64,000 nucleotides of DNA from Pseudarthrobacter sp. W1I19 (GTDB lineage: Bacteria; Actinomycetota; Actinomycetes; Actinomycetales; Micrococcaceae), in the NCBI RefSeq assembly GCF_030817835.1, contig NZ_JAUSZR010000001.1, positions 1,426,001 to 1,490,000 on the forward strand. Direction: 5' to 3'. Position 1 is the first letter of the stretch, and the number at the start of each line of letters is the position of its first letter. The translations under genes were made by a program, and so were the position numbers. The notes beneath the pieces are model-generated. The model was not told the DNA's origin, did no database searches, and saw only the letters and a program-made list of their open reading frames with translations. Below are positions 10,401 to 23,684 of this stretch, in pieces.

Positions 10401-11627
10401 AGGAAGGCGCTCCGCGTCGCCCACGATGAGAACGCGGGTGGTGCGGGCCCTGGGGTAGCCGGCGAGTTGCATGACGAGCGAACGGACCAGGCCGTCGGCC
10501 ACGGCTTCCGGTCCCCGGAAGGTGGTCCTGGCGATATCCGGATCCAAAGCTACGGGAACGATGCCTGCGGATGGTAGGCCGGCGGAAGGGTAGCCCGGCT
10601 CAACTTTCACGTTTGGCGGTTGGGAAGCCTCGCCAAGCCGCAGCCACACACCGGCCTCCTCAACGCCATCGTCGGAGGAGGCAGTCTGCGTTTTGCCGAC
10701 CGGTCTTTGGCTGCCCTCTTTCGGGTTGCCTTGCTTCTGGCGGGCGGCCAGCACAAGGCATGCAAGCGACGGGCCCGCCAGGCGTCGTCGTTTCCGGTCT
10801 TCCTCCACGGCGGCTGCAACAGCTTTGGCAAGCTCCCGCCGCTGGCGTCGCCCGGCGGCGAGGGGCACGAGGACGGATACTGCTGAAGCGGCTGAAAAGG
10901 CGAGGAACATCCACATCCCAGTGATCACGGCAAGCCCCACCCCGATCAGCAACGGAAGGGCTGCCGTCAGGACGAGCACTGTCCGGTTGCTTGCCTCCGT
11001 TCGGCCGGTGACGGTGAGGGGCTCCTGGGTGGACATCCCGGCGTCCGCGAGTGCTCTTTCCGGCAGGTCCAGCAGAACCAGCGACATTTTTGTGTTCCCG
11101 CAACGGATGACAGAGTCCGTGGAAATGACTGCGTTCCGAACCCTCTCGCCGTCCACGTCGACGCCGTTTGCGCTGTCCAAATCGATGATCATGATGTCCG
11201 TTTCGGTGACATCGAGGCGGGCGTGTTCACGGGAGAGTTCGGGGTCGGGGATCACGATCCGGGTACTGCTCCTGCCGATGGTGTACGAGCCGCGGCGTAA
11301 CGGCACGACGATGCCGGCGCCCACGCCGCTGTGAACCGCAAGGGCGAGGCGAGCATCATCAGCGGGCGCCCGCCGTCGTAAGTTACGCGCGCCGTGCAGG
11401 GCGGCCCCCTCGATCAGAACCGCGCCATTAACCAAGGGGGCTTCACCCACCGTGAGTGACTGAAGCGCCTTGCTGCTGACCGATACGCCCCCTGCGCCGA
11501 ACTGGCGCGTCAGTTGGCTTTGGATGTGGGCACCAGCAGTGCCTTCGGGGGCCTGGATGGTCAGTTCCAGGGGTGCGTCCTGCAGCCCGGACTCCTGGCT
11601 GCGGACGAGGGTGCAATGGAATTTCAT
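7500..11627 (-). CDS. FHA-domain FtsK/SpoIIIE-type ATPase resembling EssC/EccC of type VII secretion
   Basis: A 1375-residue multi-domain ATPase. Residues about 95-175 form an FHA domain (GRSSTRIVIPDPELSREHARL, then SANGVDVDGERV), preceded by a divergent segment that may be a second FHA-like fold. Two adjacent membrane helices lie near 212-262. The first FtsK domain has Walker A GTTGSGKS near residue 595 and Walker B LVIVIDEF near 695. A second nucleotide domain near 930 is degenerate (GGPSSGAL, no lysine). The third has GGPGSGKT near 1219 and an LVDDAD Walker B. This order (FHA, two helices, three ATPase modules) is that of EssC, the motor of type VII secretion. No WXG100 substrate or other Esx gene lies nearby. 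The start is supported by GAGGA 9 nt upstream. It could instead be a related FtsK-like translocase. Confidence 0.85.
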   Translation of the reverse strand: MKFHCTLVRSQESGLQDAPLELTIQAPEGTAGAHIQSQLTRQFGAGGVSVSSKALQSLTVGEAPLVNGAVLIEGAALHGARNLRRRAPADDARLALAVHSGVGAGIVVPLRRGSYTIGRSSTRIVIPDPELSREHARLDVTETDIMIIDLDSANGVDVDGERVRNAVISTDSVIRCGNTKMSLVLLDLPERALADAGMSTQEPLTVTGRTEASNRTVLVLTAALPLLIGVGLAVITGMWMFLAFSAASAVSVLVPLAAGRRQRRELAKAVAAAVEEDRKRRRLAGPSLACLVLAARQKQGNPKEGSQRPVGKTQTASSDDGVEEAGVWLRLGEASQPPNVKVEPGYPSAGLPSAGIVPVALDPDIARTTFRGPEAVADGLVRSLVMQLAGYPRARTTRVLIVGDAERLPLAARYLQGSTLTASSNDARRILAEGFGSAHQRGVLIMLGTSSAQDDDTTSALAAGLGWQVLQFLPAAGGGDRPWEAVISERTSILRSPAGEVAFVPDLAPEAVFSDFCRNLAGQPAPPDKGHNAVPSSCSLSDFLPLSPAGVAARWTASAQADGLPVPMGISATGTHGLDLVSDGPHLLVAGTTGSGKSELLRTLALALALSHPPDRVNFLFVDFKGGSGLSPLTKLVHCVGLLTDLSTYELERTMASLRAEIRLREEALAAARVPDLASYRSTWASHNFPLPHLVIVIDEFRMLVDDAPEVLRELMRIAAIGRSLGIHLVMATQRPQGAVTADIRANVTSSIALRVQSDMESCDIINTKDAAGISVGTPGRAFMARGTEAPQEFQTATIGTAPGGSDRADVFKVQRAVDCFTSHGTSDAGRESSGGQPSGQRTPTQAAQPLVEIVQDLWHGQNGPAPRRPVAAPLPSNLPVPDGRLPAVHPGRGKGAGWMTELGLMDLPEEQKVVPLVWKPPEHSHLALVGGPSSGALDALEFAVSQLALHPVEAHCYLLDAGGTFRGLAPSGRVGAQVGTHELRRAVRVLERLKQEMARRLSRGGMKGEVPLVLAISGWGSWISALRAGPLAWAEDLVQDLARDGSRADIVVMLEGDRELVSSRTFALLANRLYFPTGSNPDSRIAWPRMPATARHKGRAVAFGPIAGGGPAVSQLYRPDPEILSKPGLASATPPTKRPFRIEPLPALVQATKISSSATSNRTSSLESPKPANSAPGNNNGANSSNGRPLLIGVGGDELEPASISLPYGGVLTVLGGPGSGKTNFLKALPLMNPAGGPWLRREADGDPSEYWQKSVAMAAAGRTQPGTVALVDDADLLNAEALQHLWELNALGCAVVLTANYSPLLSQRVPLAMKSRASGTGVLLAPRSLQDGDLFGTRFEVEAHPPPGRGVLISRSVARSIQVGWANSNGPHT

Positions 11628-11703
11628 GCGTATGGATCCTCACGGCCTTTGAATCCACGCTAGCCAGCCGGAGGGCGCCGCAGCCCGGACGAGTTTCTGT
11701 ATG

Positions 11704-11734
11704 TGGACAAACTCTGTCGGGGCTCGGTTAGGAT
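11704..11734 (+). promoter_or_regulatory. Promoter for the hexapeptide acetyltransferase gene
   Basis: TGGACA at 11704-11709 and TAGGAT at 11729-11734 with a 19-bp spacer, about 50 bp before the start codon. It lies in the 156-bp gap between divergent genes. Confidence 0.5.
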
Positions 11735-11783
11735 CGCTACAGACTTCGATCGCACACGCGGTCCCGGCTATGAAGGAGGCACT

Positions 11784-15671
<3,888 letters not shown>

Positions 15672-15675
<4 letters not shown>

Positions 15676-16556
15676 GTCAGACTGGGGAGGTCGCAGGGCT
15701 TGAGTCTCCCGGTGTAGGGGGTGGACTGTTCGACGTATTTCGCCAACGTTTTCTGCTAAAGCTTCTGGTCAAGAAGGAACTCCAGGTTCGTTACCGGGGG
15801 TCGGTACTTGGCCTGTTGTGGTCCTACGTGAAGCCCGGTGTGCAGTTTGTTGTGTTCTACATTGCACTCGGCGTTTTTCTGGGACTCGAAAAAAGCGCCC
15901 GCAATCCCGATGGGCTGGCAAATTACGCAGTGTATCTCTTCTCGGGCATAGTGCTCATCAACTTCTTTACTGAGGCATTAAGTAACGCGGCCCGTTCAAT
16001 TGTCAGCAACGGCGGCCTCATCAAGAAGATTTATTTGCCGAGGGAGCTGTTCCCGGTCGCTTCGGTTTGGGTTTCGGGAGTGCACTTCGTTCCACAGCTG
16101 CTGGTGCTCATAGTCGCCTGCATGGCTGTGGGGTGGAAACCAACGGCCCTCCAGTTACTTGCTGCCCTGGCCGGCTTCCTTATCGTTACGATGCTGGCGA
16201 CCGGCCTTGGTCTCCTGTTCGGTTCCGCCAACGTATACTTTCGTGATTTCGAGAACCTGGTAGATATGCTCTTGATGGTGGCCACCTGGGCGTCACCGGT
16301 CATGTATGCCTGGACCATGGTGCGGGACAAGATCGGGGATTTCTGGTTCACGGTCTATCAGGTGAACCCGATTACCGTCGGCATAGAAGCGTTCCACTAT
16401 GCGTTTTGGTTGCCAACGACGGATGGCAGTGCGGCGCTGCCGCCCAACTTGCTATCTCTGTGGATACCCCTCGGTTTTGCCATTTCAGCCGCTGTCTTGG
16501 TCCTCGGGCAGTGGACGTTTCGCAGGCTTGAAGGCCGATTTGCGCAGGAGCTTTAA
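15672..16556 (+). CDS. wzm: ABC-2 type polysaccharide exporter, permease subunit (Wzm-like)
   Basis: A 294-residue membrane subunit of an O-antigen/teichoic-acid/galactan type exporter. After a cytoplasmic amphipathic N-terminus with the family motif KKELQVRYRGSVLGLLWSYVKP, six membrane segments are visible (about 55-75, 85-105, 135-160, 170-190, 205-225 and 260-282). The coupling-helix region IKKIYLPRELFPVASV is also typical. Its start overlaps the glfT2 stop by 4 nt and it ends directly before the ATPase gene. Mycobacterial Rv3783 is the nearest known relative in role, moving lipid-linked galactan across the membrane. That the cargo here is the product of glf and glfT2 is inferred from gene order. 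Confidence 0.9.
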
Positions 16557-17294
16557 ATGTCAGTTGCCATTCAGGTCAGCAACATCAGCAAGGAGTTTGT
16601 ACTTCGGCATACCCGCTCTATCAAGGAAGCCGTCGTTTGGCTTGCGAAAGGGCGAAAGGGTGATCTTTCTAAAAAGTTTCACGCCTTGCATGACGTAAGC
16701 CTGGAAGTCGAAAAAGGGGAGACAGTTGCGCTCCTGGGGCTCAACGGCTCCGGGAAGTCGACCCTTCTCAAGCACATCTCGGGAGTGATGCTTCCTGACA
16801 GCGGGTTCGTAGGAACACAAGGGAGAGTCGCGGGACTGATTGAGGTGGGCGCTGGCTTCCATCCCGACCTCTCCGGCCGGGACAACGTTTTCCTCAATGG
16901 CGCCATTCTCGGCATGTCGGAAAGCCAGATACGGGAACAGTTCGATTCCATTGTTGAGTTTTCCGAAATTGGTGACTTCATCGATACTGAGGTGAAGTTC
17001 TACTCTTCCGGGATGTACCTCCGGCTGGCATTTTCTGTAGCTGTCCACACGGATCCGGAGATCTTTCTTGTTGATGAAATCCTGGCAGTGGGCGATGAAC
17101 CGTTCCAGCGTAAATGTCTCGATAAGATCAAACAGCTTTCGGACGCCGGAAAGACCCTCATAGTCGTCAGTCATGATTTGGATCTTGTATCGCGCATCTG
17201 CGACCGCGGGGTCGTGCTGGACCATGGAAATGTCGTTTTTGACGGTCCTATCGGTGAAGCTGTTACTAACCTGAGGGCGGCGAACCAACGCTAG
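16557..17294 (+). CDS. wzt: ABC-2 type polysaccharide exporter, ATP-binding subunit (Wzt-like)
   Basis: The energising subunit partnering the permease directly upstream (no gap). The 245 residues carry Walker A GLNGSGKST near 61-69, the signature YSSGMYLRLAFS, Walker B EIFLVDEILAVGD and a switch histidine in VVSHDLD. The N-terminal KEFVLRHTRSIKEAV is typical of the Wzt/TagH/RfbE family. The protein stops after the nucleotide-binding domain and lacks the C-terminal carbohydrate-binding domain of long Wzt proteins, so export should not depend on a modified non-reducing end. No terminator is evident in the 116 bp before the next gene, although that gap holds a short CCTCA/TGAGG hairpin. Confidence 0.92.
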   Translation: MSVAIQVSNISKEFVLRHTRSIKEAVVWLAKGRKGDLSKKFHALHDVSLEVEKGETVALLGLNGSGKSTLLKHISGVMLPDSGFVGTQGRVAGLIEVGAGFHPDLSGRDNVFLNGAILGMSESQIREQFDSIVEFSEIGDFIDTEVKFYSSGMYLRLAFSVAVHTDPEIFLVDEILAVGDEPFQRKCLDKIKQLSDAGKTLIVVSHDLDLVSRICDRGVVLDHGNVVFDGPIGEAVTNLRAANQR

Positions 17295-17410
17295 AGTTGG
17301 AATACTGAGCCAGCGGCGGGCTTCAACCCATCTACGAACGAAGAGCAATGTCCTCATGTCGAATTGAGGTATTATCGCGCGTCTCTAACTAAATTTCTGG
17401 AGGATTATCT

Positions 17411-19384
17411 GTGTCCTGGTTTTCCATAGTTCCGCTTGTCTTTGCTGCGGTGGCTATTCTCTTCATTCCAGGAACAGTGGTCGCGCTGGCAAGCAGAATT
17501 CGCGGATTGGCACTCTTTGCCGTGGGCCCTGCTATCACCGTGACTTTGGTTGCAGTTGCCGCGGTTGTGGCACCCATGGCCGGCCTCACATGGTCTGCAG
17601 TTCCCGTTCTGTTACTGACATTGCTCTTTGCGGCCCTGGCGTTTGCCCTGACAGCCTTCCTTATGAAGGGCAAGGGGCGCAGGGGCGCCGTGGTTGATTG
17701 GCGGACTTCCGGATTGCAGTGGGCTGCCGTCATCGTTGCCGCCTTTCTCGTGGGCCGGCGTGTGGTTGCTGTTGTGGGCGCACCCGAGGCTTTCTCTCAA
17801 ACCTTCGACAACGTCTTCCATTTAAACGCGATCCGGCACGTAGAGGACACGGGTTCTGCCTCTTCTCTTACCATCAGCTCATTTACGGGTGGTTCCTTCT
17901 ACCCGGCAGCCTGGCATGACCTTGTGTCATTGCTGACGAACCTCACCGGCGCCGACATCCCGGTTGCGGTCAACGTGGTCAATCTTGTGGTGGCCGCCCT
18001 AATGTGGCCATTGGGTTGCATGTTCCTCGCCCACACGGTTGCCGGCGCCCGGGTTGCAGTTACCGTTGCGGCTGGCATCCTCGCTGCCGCCTTCGGTTCC
18101 TTCCCCCTCCTGCTCCTCGATTTTGGTGTGCTGTATCCGAACTTCCTTGGCAATGCCTTGATACCTGTGGCGCTGGCCTTGGGAATACGTCTGCTGGGCC
18201 TGAGGGTGGAGACATCAGAATCCCGAACAGTGGACGGCCTGTTACTGCTGACCAGCCTGCCAGGTATCGCGCTTGCGCACCCCAGCAGCGTTATGGCATT
18301 CCTCGCGCTGATGGTTCCACCATTACTGTTTGCCTGGGGCAAGGTAACGGCCCGACTCTTCCAGGCAGACACCGTGTCCTGGCCTCGCCTGCTGGGCATG
18401 CTCGCTGTGTTGTTCGCAGGTGTGGCAAGCCTGGTGACCACGTGGCAGAACGTGCGACCCTTGGAAGAGGCCGCCTTTTGGCCCCCCGTGGAAACCACCG
18501 GAAGGGCCATCGGCGAGGTGCTCACCAGTTCTGCTGTTGGCCGGCCAGTATCGTGGGCGGTTTCCATCCTGGCAGTTGCCGGGATTGTTTCTCTCATCGT
18601 CCGGCGCTCCCAATTGTGGTTCATCGGGACGTATTTGATGGCCGCCAGCCTGTTCGTCGTTGTCGCGTCATTCCCGGTAGGTCCACAGCGCATGTTCATC
18701 ACCGGGGTGTGGTACAATGATCCGCCCCGGCTTGCATCCCTCTTACCCATAGTGATCCTGCCCCTTGCCACAATCGGCGCGGTAGCTTGCTGGGACGGGT
18801 TGGTTTTGCCTGCTGTATGCAAGATGCTCCGGGGCGTCGGAGGTAAATCCTCGCCGGGCAAACCAGCTGCAGCTTTTGCTCTCCCAATAGTCGGCGCGGT
18901 GGCCGTTTGTATTTTGGCTTTCGGCACCCAGCAGGCAAACGTCCGGGAAGCCGTCAACGCGGCAGCCCCGGGTTATCAGCTGACCAAGGATTCTCCGCTG
19001 ATCTCAACTGATGAACTGGCCCTGATCAAAAGACTTGACAGCAAAGTTCCCGAAGGCTCTGTAATAGCCGACAACCCATGGAACGGGAGCGCTTTGGCCT
19101 ACGCATTCAGCGGGCGTCCTGTCCTGCTGCCGCACATGCATGGCTCGGTGCCGGAAGGTGGGAAGAAGATCATTGACGACTTGAACGATGCCTCGGTGGA
19201 TCCTTCAGTCTGCCCTGAAGTCGAGCGCCTCAACGTGGACTATGTCCTCGATTTCGGGCACCGCGAAGTACACGGTGGGGACCACGGATACGACGGCTTG
19301 GACAATCTGGCGCTGGATGGTGTTGCGCGTCTGGTTGATGAAGAGGGCGAAGCAAAACTCTACGAGATAACAGCCTGCAAGTAG
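17411..19384 (+). CDS. Large polytopic membrane protein (DUF6541-like, possible GT-C glycosyltransferase)
   Basis: A 657-residue integral membrane protein with roughly 12-14 hydrophobic segments spread over residues 1-520, then a soluble, presumably extracytoplasmic tail of about 130 residues. The tail holds SVIADNPWNGSALAYAFSGRPVLLPH, a style seen in DUF6541 proteins of actinobacterial wall clusters. An acidic pair in the first long loop (TFDNVFHLNAIRHVEDTGSAS, near 135-150) resembles the catalytic loop of GT-C lipid-linked sugar transferases, but that is only resemblance. The GTG start has GGAGGA (17399-17404) 6 nt upstream. Its position right after the galactan exporter suggests a role in modifying or polymerising the exported glycan. 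No function is assigned. Confidence 0.75.
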   Translation: MSWFSIVPLVFAAVAILFIPGTVVALASRIRGLALFAVGPAITVTLVAVAAVVAPMAGLTWSAVPVLLLTLLFAALAFALTAFLMKGKGRRGAVVDWRTSGLQWAAVIVAAFLVGRRVVAVVGAPEAFSQTFDNVFHLNAIRHVEDTGSASSLTISSFTGGSFYPAAWHDLVSLLTNLTGADIPVAVNVVNLVVAALMWPLGCMFLAHTVAGARVAVTVAAGILAAAFGSFPLLLLDFGVLYPNFLGNALIPVALALGIRLLGLRVETSESRTVDGLLLLTSLPGIALAHPSSVMAFLALMVPPLLFAWGKVTARLFQADTVSWPRLLGMLAVLFAGVASLVTTWQNVRPLEEAAFWPPVETTGRAIGEVLTSSAVGRPVSWAVSILAVAGIVSLIVRRSQLWFIGTYLMAASLFVVVASFPVGPQRMFITGVWYNDPPRLASLLPIVILPLATIGAVACWDGLVLPAVCKMLRGVGGKSSPGKPAAAFALPIVGAVAVCILAFGTQQANVREAVNAAAPGYQLTKDSPLISTDELALIKRLDSKVPEGSVIADNPWNGSALAYAFSGRPVLLPHMHGSVPEGGKKIIDDLNDASVDPSVCPEVERLNVDYVLDFGHREVHGGDHGYDGLDNLALDGVARLVDEEGEAKLYEITACK

Positions 19385-19485
19385 GTTCCTTTTGCCTCAG
19401 GGGCTGCGAGGTGCTGTTCCTCAACTGGCAAGCCTGCGGGGGATGGGCCCGCGTCCTTGACGGGCCTGCCCTGGGGGCCTTGGTT

Positions 19486-20358
19486 CTACGCTTGTGAACC
19501 GTTGAGCAGGCCCAGCAAATAGCTTCCGTAGCCGCTCTTAACGAGGGGCTCTGCGCGTGTTTTCAGCTCGTCGTCGCTCAGGAAACCCAGTCGCCAAGCG
19601 ATTTCCTCCGGAGCACCGATCTTGAGACCCTGGCGGTGCTCAACGGTCCGAATGAAGTTTGACGCATCATTGAGCGAATCAAAGGTTCCTGTATCCAGCC
19701 ATGCGGTGCCGCGGGGCAGGATCTCAACTTTTAGCTGCCCGCGCTCAAGATACGTTCGGTTGACGTCCGTTATTTCCAGCTCCCCGCGTGGGGACGGTTG
19801 CAGGTTCTTGGCGATCTCAATGACGTCATTGTCATAGAAGTAGAGGCCTGGTACGGCATAATGGCTTCGCGGTTTGAGCGGCTTTTCCTCCAAGGAGACA
19901 GCCTTGCCTTGCTCGTCGAACTCGACGACACCATAGGCAGCGGGATCCGATACCCAGTAGCCAAATACGGCTCCACCCTCGATGTCCTTAAAGCGCCGCA
20001 GCTGGGTGCCCATGCCTTGACCATAGAAGATGTTGTCACCAAGCACGAGTGCAACTGGTTCATTTCCAATGTGCTCTTGACCCAGAATAAAAGCTTGCGC
20101 CAAGCCATCGGGACTTGGCTGCTGCTTATAGGTGATGTTGACTCCGAACTGCCAGCCGTCGCCCAGCAACCGTTGGAACTGTTCAGCATCGTGGGGGGTG
20201 GTAATAATGAGGATGTCTTTGATGCCGGCCAGGATCAGTGTCGAGAGCGGGTAGTAAATCATCGGCTTGTCGTAGACGGGGACGAGTTGCTTGCTTGAGC
20301 CAAGAGTAATTGGGTGCAGCCGCGAGCCCGTGCCGCCGGCCAGAATGATTCCACGCAT
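19486..20358 (-). CDS. rmlA: Glucose-1-phosphate thymidylyltransferase
   Basis: First enzyme of dTDP-L-rhamnose synthesis: glucose-1-phosphate plus dTTP gives dTDP-glucose and pyrophosphate. The 290-residue protein has the nucleotidyltransferase signature [16 protein letters not shown], the [18 protein letters not shown] motif, VLGDNIFYG with the metal-binding aspartate, and [20 protein letters not shown]. The ATG at 20358 gives the standard N-terminus MRGIILAGG; a longer reading to 20415 adds non-homologous residues. An AATGAT hexamer 7 nt upstream may be a leaderless -10. It is divergent from rmlB, with a 102-bp control region between them, and shares the pathway with rmlB and rmlCD. Confidence 0.96.
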   Translation of the reverse strand: MRGIILAGGTGSRLHPITLGSSKQLVPVYDKPMIYYPLSTLILAGIKDILIITTPHDAEQFQRLLGDGWQFGVNITYKQQPSPDGLAQAFILGQEHIGNEPVALVLGDNIFYGQGMGTQLRRFKDIEGGAVFGYWVSDPAAYGVVEFDEQGKAVSLEEKPLKPRSHYAVPGLYFYDNDVIEIAKNLQPSPRGELEITDVNRTYLERGQLKVEILPRGTAWLDTGTFDSLNDASNFIRTVEHRQGLKIGAPEEIAWRLGFLSDDELKTRAEPLVKSGYGSYLLGLLNGSQA

Positions 20359-20448
20359 AGGCTCTATCATTGCCTGCGCGAACGGGCACCGGCAAACCCA
20401 CAACGTTTGCTGCAACTCCCATCACTGAGGCAGCCTGTCATAGCACGT

Positions 20449-20454
20449 TAGGCT
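20449..20454 (+). promoter_or_regulatory. -10 box (TAGGCT) for leaderless rmlB
   Basis: TAGGCT followed by exactly 6 nt and then the ATG of rmlB at 20461. No ribosome-binding site lies between, so the mRNA probably begins at the start codon. Confidence 0.6.
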
Positions 20455-20460
20455 ATGTGA

Positions 20461-21459
<999 letters not shown>

Positions 21460-21462
21460 AAG

Positions 21463-22869
21463 ATGTCGATCGAGTTTTCGAAGAAGTTAGTTGCCCACGA
21501 AACGCCGATCCCCGGCGTCGTCCTCTACGATCTTCCGGTCCATGGTGATAACCGCGGCTGGTTCAAGGAAAATTGGCAGCGTGAAAAGATGGTTGCCCTT
21601 GGCCTGCCGGATTTCCGCCCGGTGCAGAACAATATTTCCTTCAATGAAAGGACCGGCACCACGCGTGGCATCCACGCCGAGCCTTGGGACAAGTTCATTT
21701 CCGTTGCCACCGGCAGGATTTTCGGTGCCTGGGTCGACCTTCGTGAAGGGCCAACCTTCGGCACTGTCTTCACCGCCGAACTGGATGCAAGCCAGGCGAT
21801 TTTCATTCCGCGTGGCGTCGGAAATGCCTTCCAGACCTTGGAAGACAACACGGCCTACACCTACTTGGTCAATGACCACTGGTCGGCAGATGCCCAAGGT
21901 CAATACACCTTCCTGAACCTTGCCGACGAGTCGGCCGCAATACAGTGGCCTATCCGTCTGCAAGATGCAGAGCTCTCTGACAAGGACAAGGCCCACCCGC
22001 GACTGGCGGAGGTTGTGCCCATGCCTCCGAAGAAGATCCTGGTCGTGGGCGCGGACGGCCAGCTCGGCAAGGCGTTGCGTGGGCAGTACGACGGCGACCT
22101 GTCGGTTGAGTTCGCAGGCCGTAGTGATTTCGATATCACCGATGCGGGGGCCTTCTCCAACCGTAACTGGAAGAACTACTCAACAATCATCAATGCAGCG
22201 GCCTACACCGCTGTGGACGCCGCGGAAACCGCAGAAGGCCGGGCAGCGGCCTGGGCCAACAACGTAACGGCCGTGTCACATCTGGCGAGGATCGCCGTCG
22301 AGCATCAGCTGACGCTTGTCCATGTCTCCTCGGACTATGTCTTTGACGGTTCACGGGGCATCCATGACGAAACAGAGGCATTCTCGCCCCTGGGTGTCTA
22401 CGGGCAGACGAAGGCTGCCGGCGATGCCATTGTGAGTGCAGTTCCACGGCATTACATAGTGCGAACCAGCTGGGTCATTGGAGAGGGTTCCAATTTTGTC
22501 CGGACCATGGCCTCTCTTGCCTCACGAGGTATCAAGCCTTCTGTTGTCAACGATCAGGTCGGGCGGCTTAGCTTTACCGAGGACATCGCGGCTGGTATTC
22601 AGCACCTGCTCCTGACGGCAGCACCCTACGGGGCGTACAACATCACCAGTGACGGCGATCCGCAGTCGTGGGCCGACATTGCCGCTGATGTGTACGAGTT
22701 GTCGGGAGCCAGCCGTGAAGACGTCACCGGGGTTTCCACTGAAGAGTATTTCAGGGGCAAGACGGCAGCGCCGAGGCCGCTGAACAGCGTCCTGGATCTG
22801 GCGAAGATCAAGGCGACAGGCTTCAAGCCCTCAGACTCCGTCAGCAGAATGGTGGAATACCTGAGGTAG
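21463..22869 (+). CDS. rmlCD: Bifunctional dTDP-4-dehydrorhamnose 3,5-epimerase / reductase (RmlC-RmlD fusion)
   Basis: Carries the last two steps of dTDP-L-rhamnose synthesis in one 468-residue chain. Residues about 1-185 are the RmlC cupin: TTRGIHAEPWDKFISVATG holds the catalytic histidine and the lysine of the active site, and GNAFQTLEDNTAYTYLVNDHW the conserved tyrosine. Residues about 190-468 are RmlD, an SDR reductase with KILVVGADGQLGKALRGQYD, NAAAYTAVDAAE, VHVSSDYVFDGS and YGQTKAAGD (catalytic Tyr and Lys). Separate proteins are usual in enterobacteria and mycobacteria; the fusion is known from some Actinobacteria. Translation is probably coupled to rmlB, which ends 3 nt upstream. Confidence 0.93.
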   Translation: MSIEFSKKLVAHETPIPGVVLYDLPVHGDNRGWFKENWQREKMVALGLPDFRPVQNNISFNERTGTTRGIHAEPWDKFISVATGRIFGAWVDLREGPTFGTVFTAELDASQAIFIPRGVGNAFQTLEDNTAYTYLVNDHWSADAQGQYTFLNLADESAAIQWPIRLQDAELSDKDKAHPRLAEVVPMPPKKILVVGADGQLGKALRGQYDGDLSVEFAGRSDFDITDAGAFSNRNWKNYSTIINAAAYTAVDAAETAEGRAAAWANNVTAVSHLARIAVEHQLTLVHVSSDYVFDGSRGIHDETEAFSPLGVYGQTKAAGDAIVSAVPRHYIVRTSWVIGEGSNFVRTMASLASRGIKPSVVNDQVGRLSFTEDIAAGIQHLLLTAAPYGAYNITSDGDPQSWADIAADVYELSGASREDVTGVSTEEYFRGKTAAPRPLNSVLDLAKIKATGFKPSDSVSRMVEYLR

Positions 22870-22986
22870 CGTGCAGGAGTCGTTCCCGTCCGACGTCCTT
22901 TTCCCGGGCGGAAAACGCCGCGCGAACAGTCCCCGGAGGATGCCGCGCGCCGTATCCATGCCTTGCCATATGCAACAATTGAACCC

Positions 22987-23652
22987 GTGAGTCGCACCTG
23001 GATCGTAATTCCCATGTACAACGAAGCTACTGTCGTAGGTTCGGTCGTCGAGGGGCTGCGAAAGCAGTTTCCCTACGTAGTCTGCGTCGACGACGGGAGC
23101 ACCGACGGATCACAGGAGCAGGCGCGGGCTGCAGGCGCAGTTGTGGTTCAGCATCCGATCAACCTCGGCCAGGGTGCTGCCCTGCAGACGGGTATCGAGT
23201 TTGCACTGCAGGATCCGGAACTGGATTGTGTCGTCACTTTCGACGCCGACGGGCAGCACCGGGTAGACGATGCCAAGGCCATGGTTGACCGGGTGCGGGC
23301 TGGCGAAGCGGATATCATTCTTGGCTCGCGGTTCCTGGACGACCGCACTCAGCTCTCAGCAGCAAAGCGCCTTGTCCTCAAGACGGCGGCGATCCAATCA
23401 CGAATGGCGACTGGCCTGAACCTGACTGACGCCCACAACGGGCTCCGGGCATTCAACCGCTATGTTGCCTCCAACATCCATCTGACGCAGAACCGAATGG
23501 CCCACGCATCTGAGCTCGTGAATCAGTTGGCCAAGCTCAAGCCGAACTACGCTGAGCACCCCGTGGAAATCATCTACACCGACTATTCCAAGGCCAAGGG
23601 TCAATCCCTGTTGAACTCAGTCAACATCGTGGCCGAGCTGTTCTTTAAGTAG
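22987..23652 (+). CDS. Family 2 glycosyltransferase, dolichol-phosphate-sugar synthase-like
   Basis: A 221-residue GT-A glycosyltransferase. WIVIPMYNEATVV opens the fold, VCVDDGSTDGS binds the nucleotide, and VVTFDADGQH supplies the DxD metal site, followed by ILGSRFL. No membrane helices follow, so it resembles small GT2 enzymes that load a sugar onto a polyprenyl phosphate. The next gene encodes a DUF2304 membrane protein, a pairing often seen in polysaccharide clusters, where the two probably act together. The GTG at 22987 is chosen because an AACAAT hexamer lies 7 nt upstream (leaderless pattern) and the fold begins at once. Donor and acceptor are unknown; the rhamnose genes just upstream make dTDP-rhamnose a candidate donor. 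Confidence 0.85.
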   Translation: MSRTWIVIPMYNEATVVGSVVEGLRKQFPYVVCVDDGSTDGSQEQARAAGAVVVQHPINLGQGAALQTGIEFALQDPELDCVVTFDADGQHRVDDAKAMVDRVRAGEADIILGSRFLDDRTQLSAAKRLVLKTAAIQSRMATGLNLTDAHNGLRAFNRYVASNIHLTQNRMAHASELVNQLAKLKPNYAEHPVEIIYTDYSKAKGQSLLNSVNIVAELFFK

Positions 23653-23684
23653 ACCCTCTTCGTATACAAGCCCAAGGTGCCAGT

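Noticed and set aside
19385..19485. GGCCCG/CGGGCC hairpin between the convergent DUF6541-like and rmlA genes
   Set aside because: The stem is short and no T-tract follows, so I do not call a terminator.
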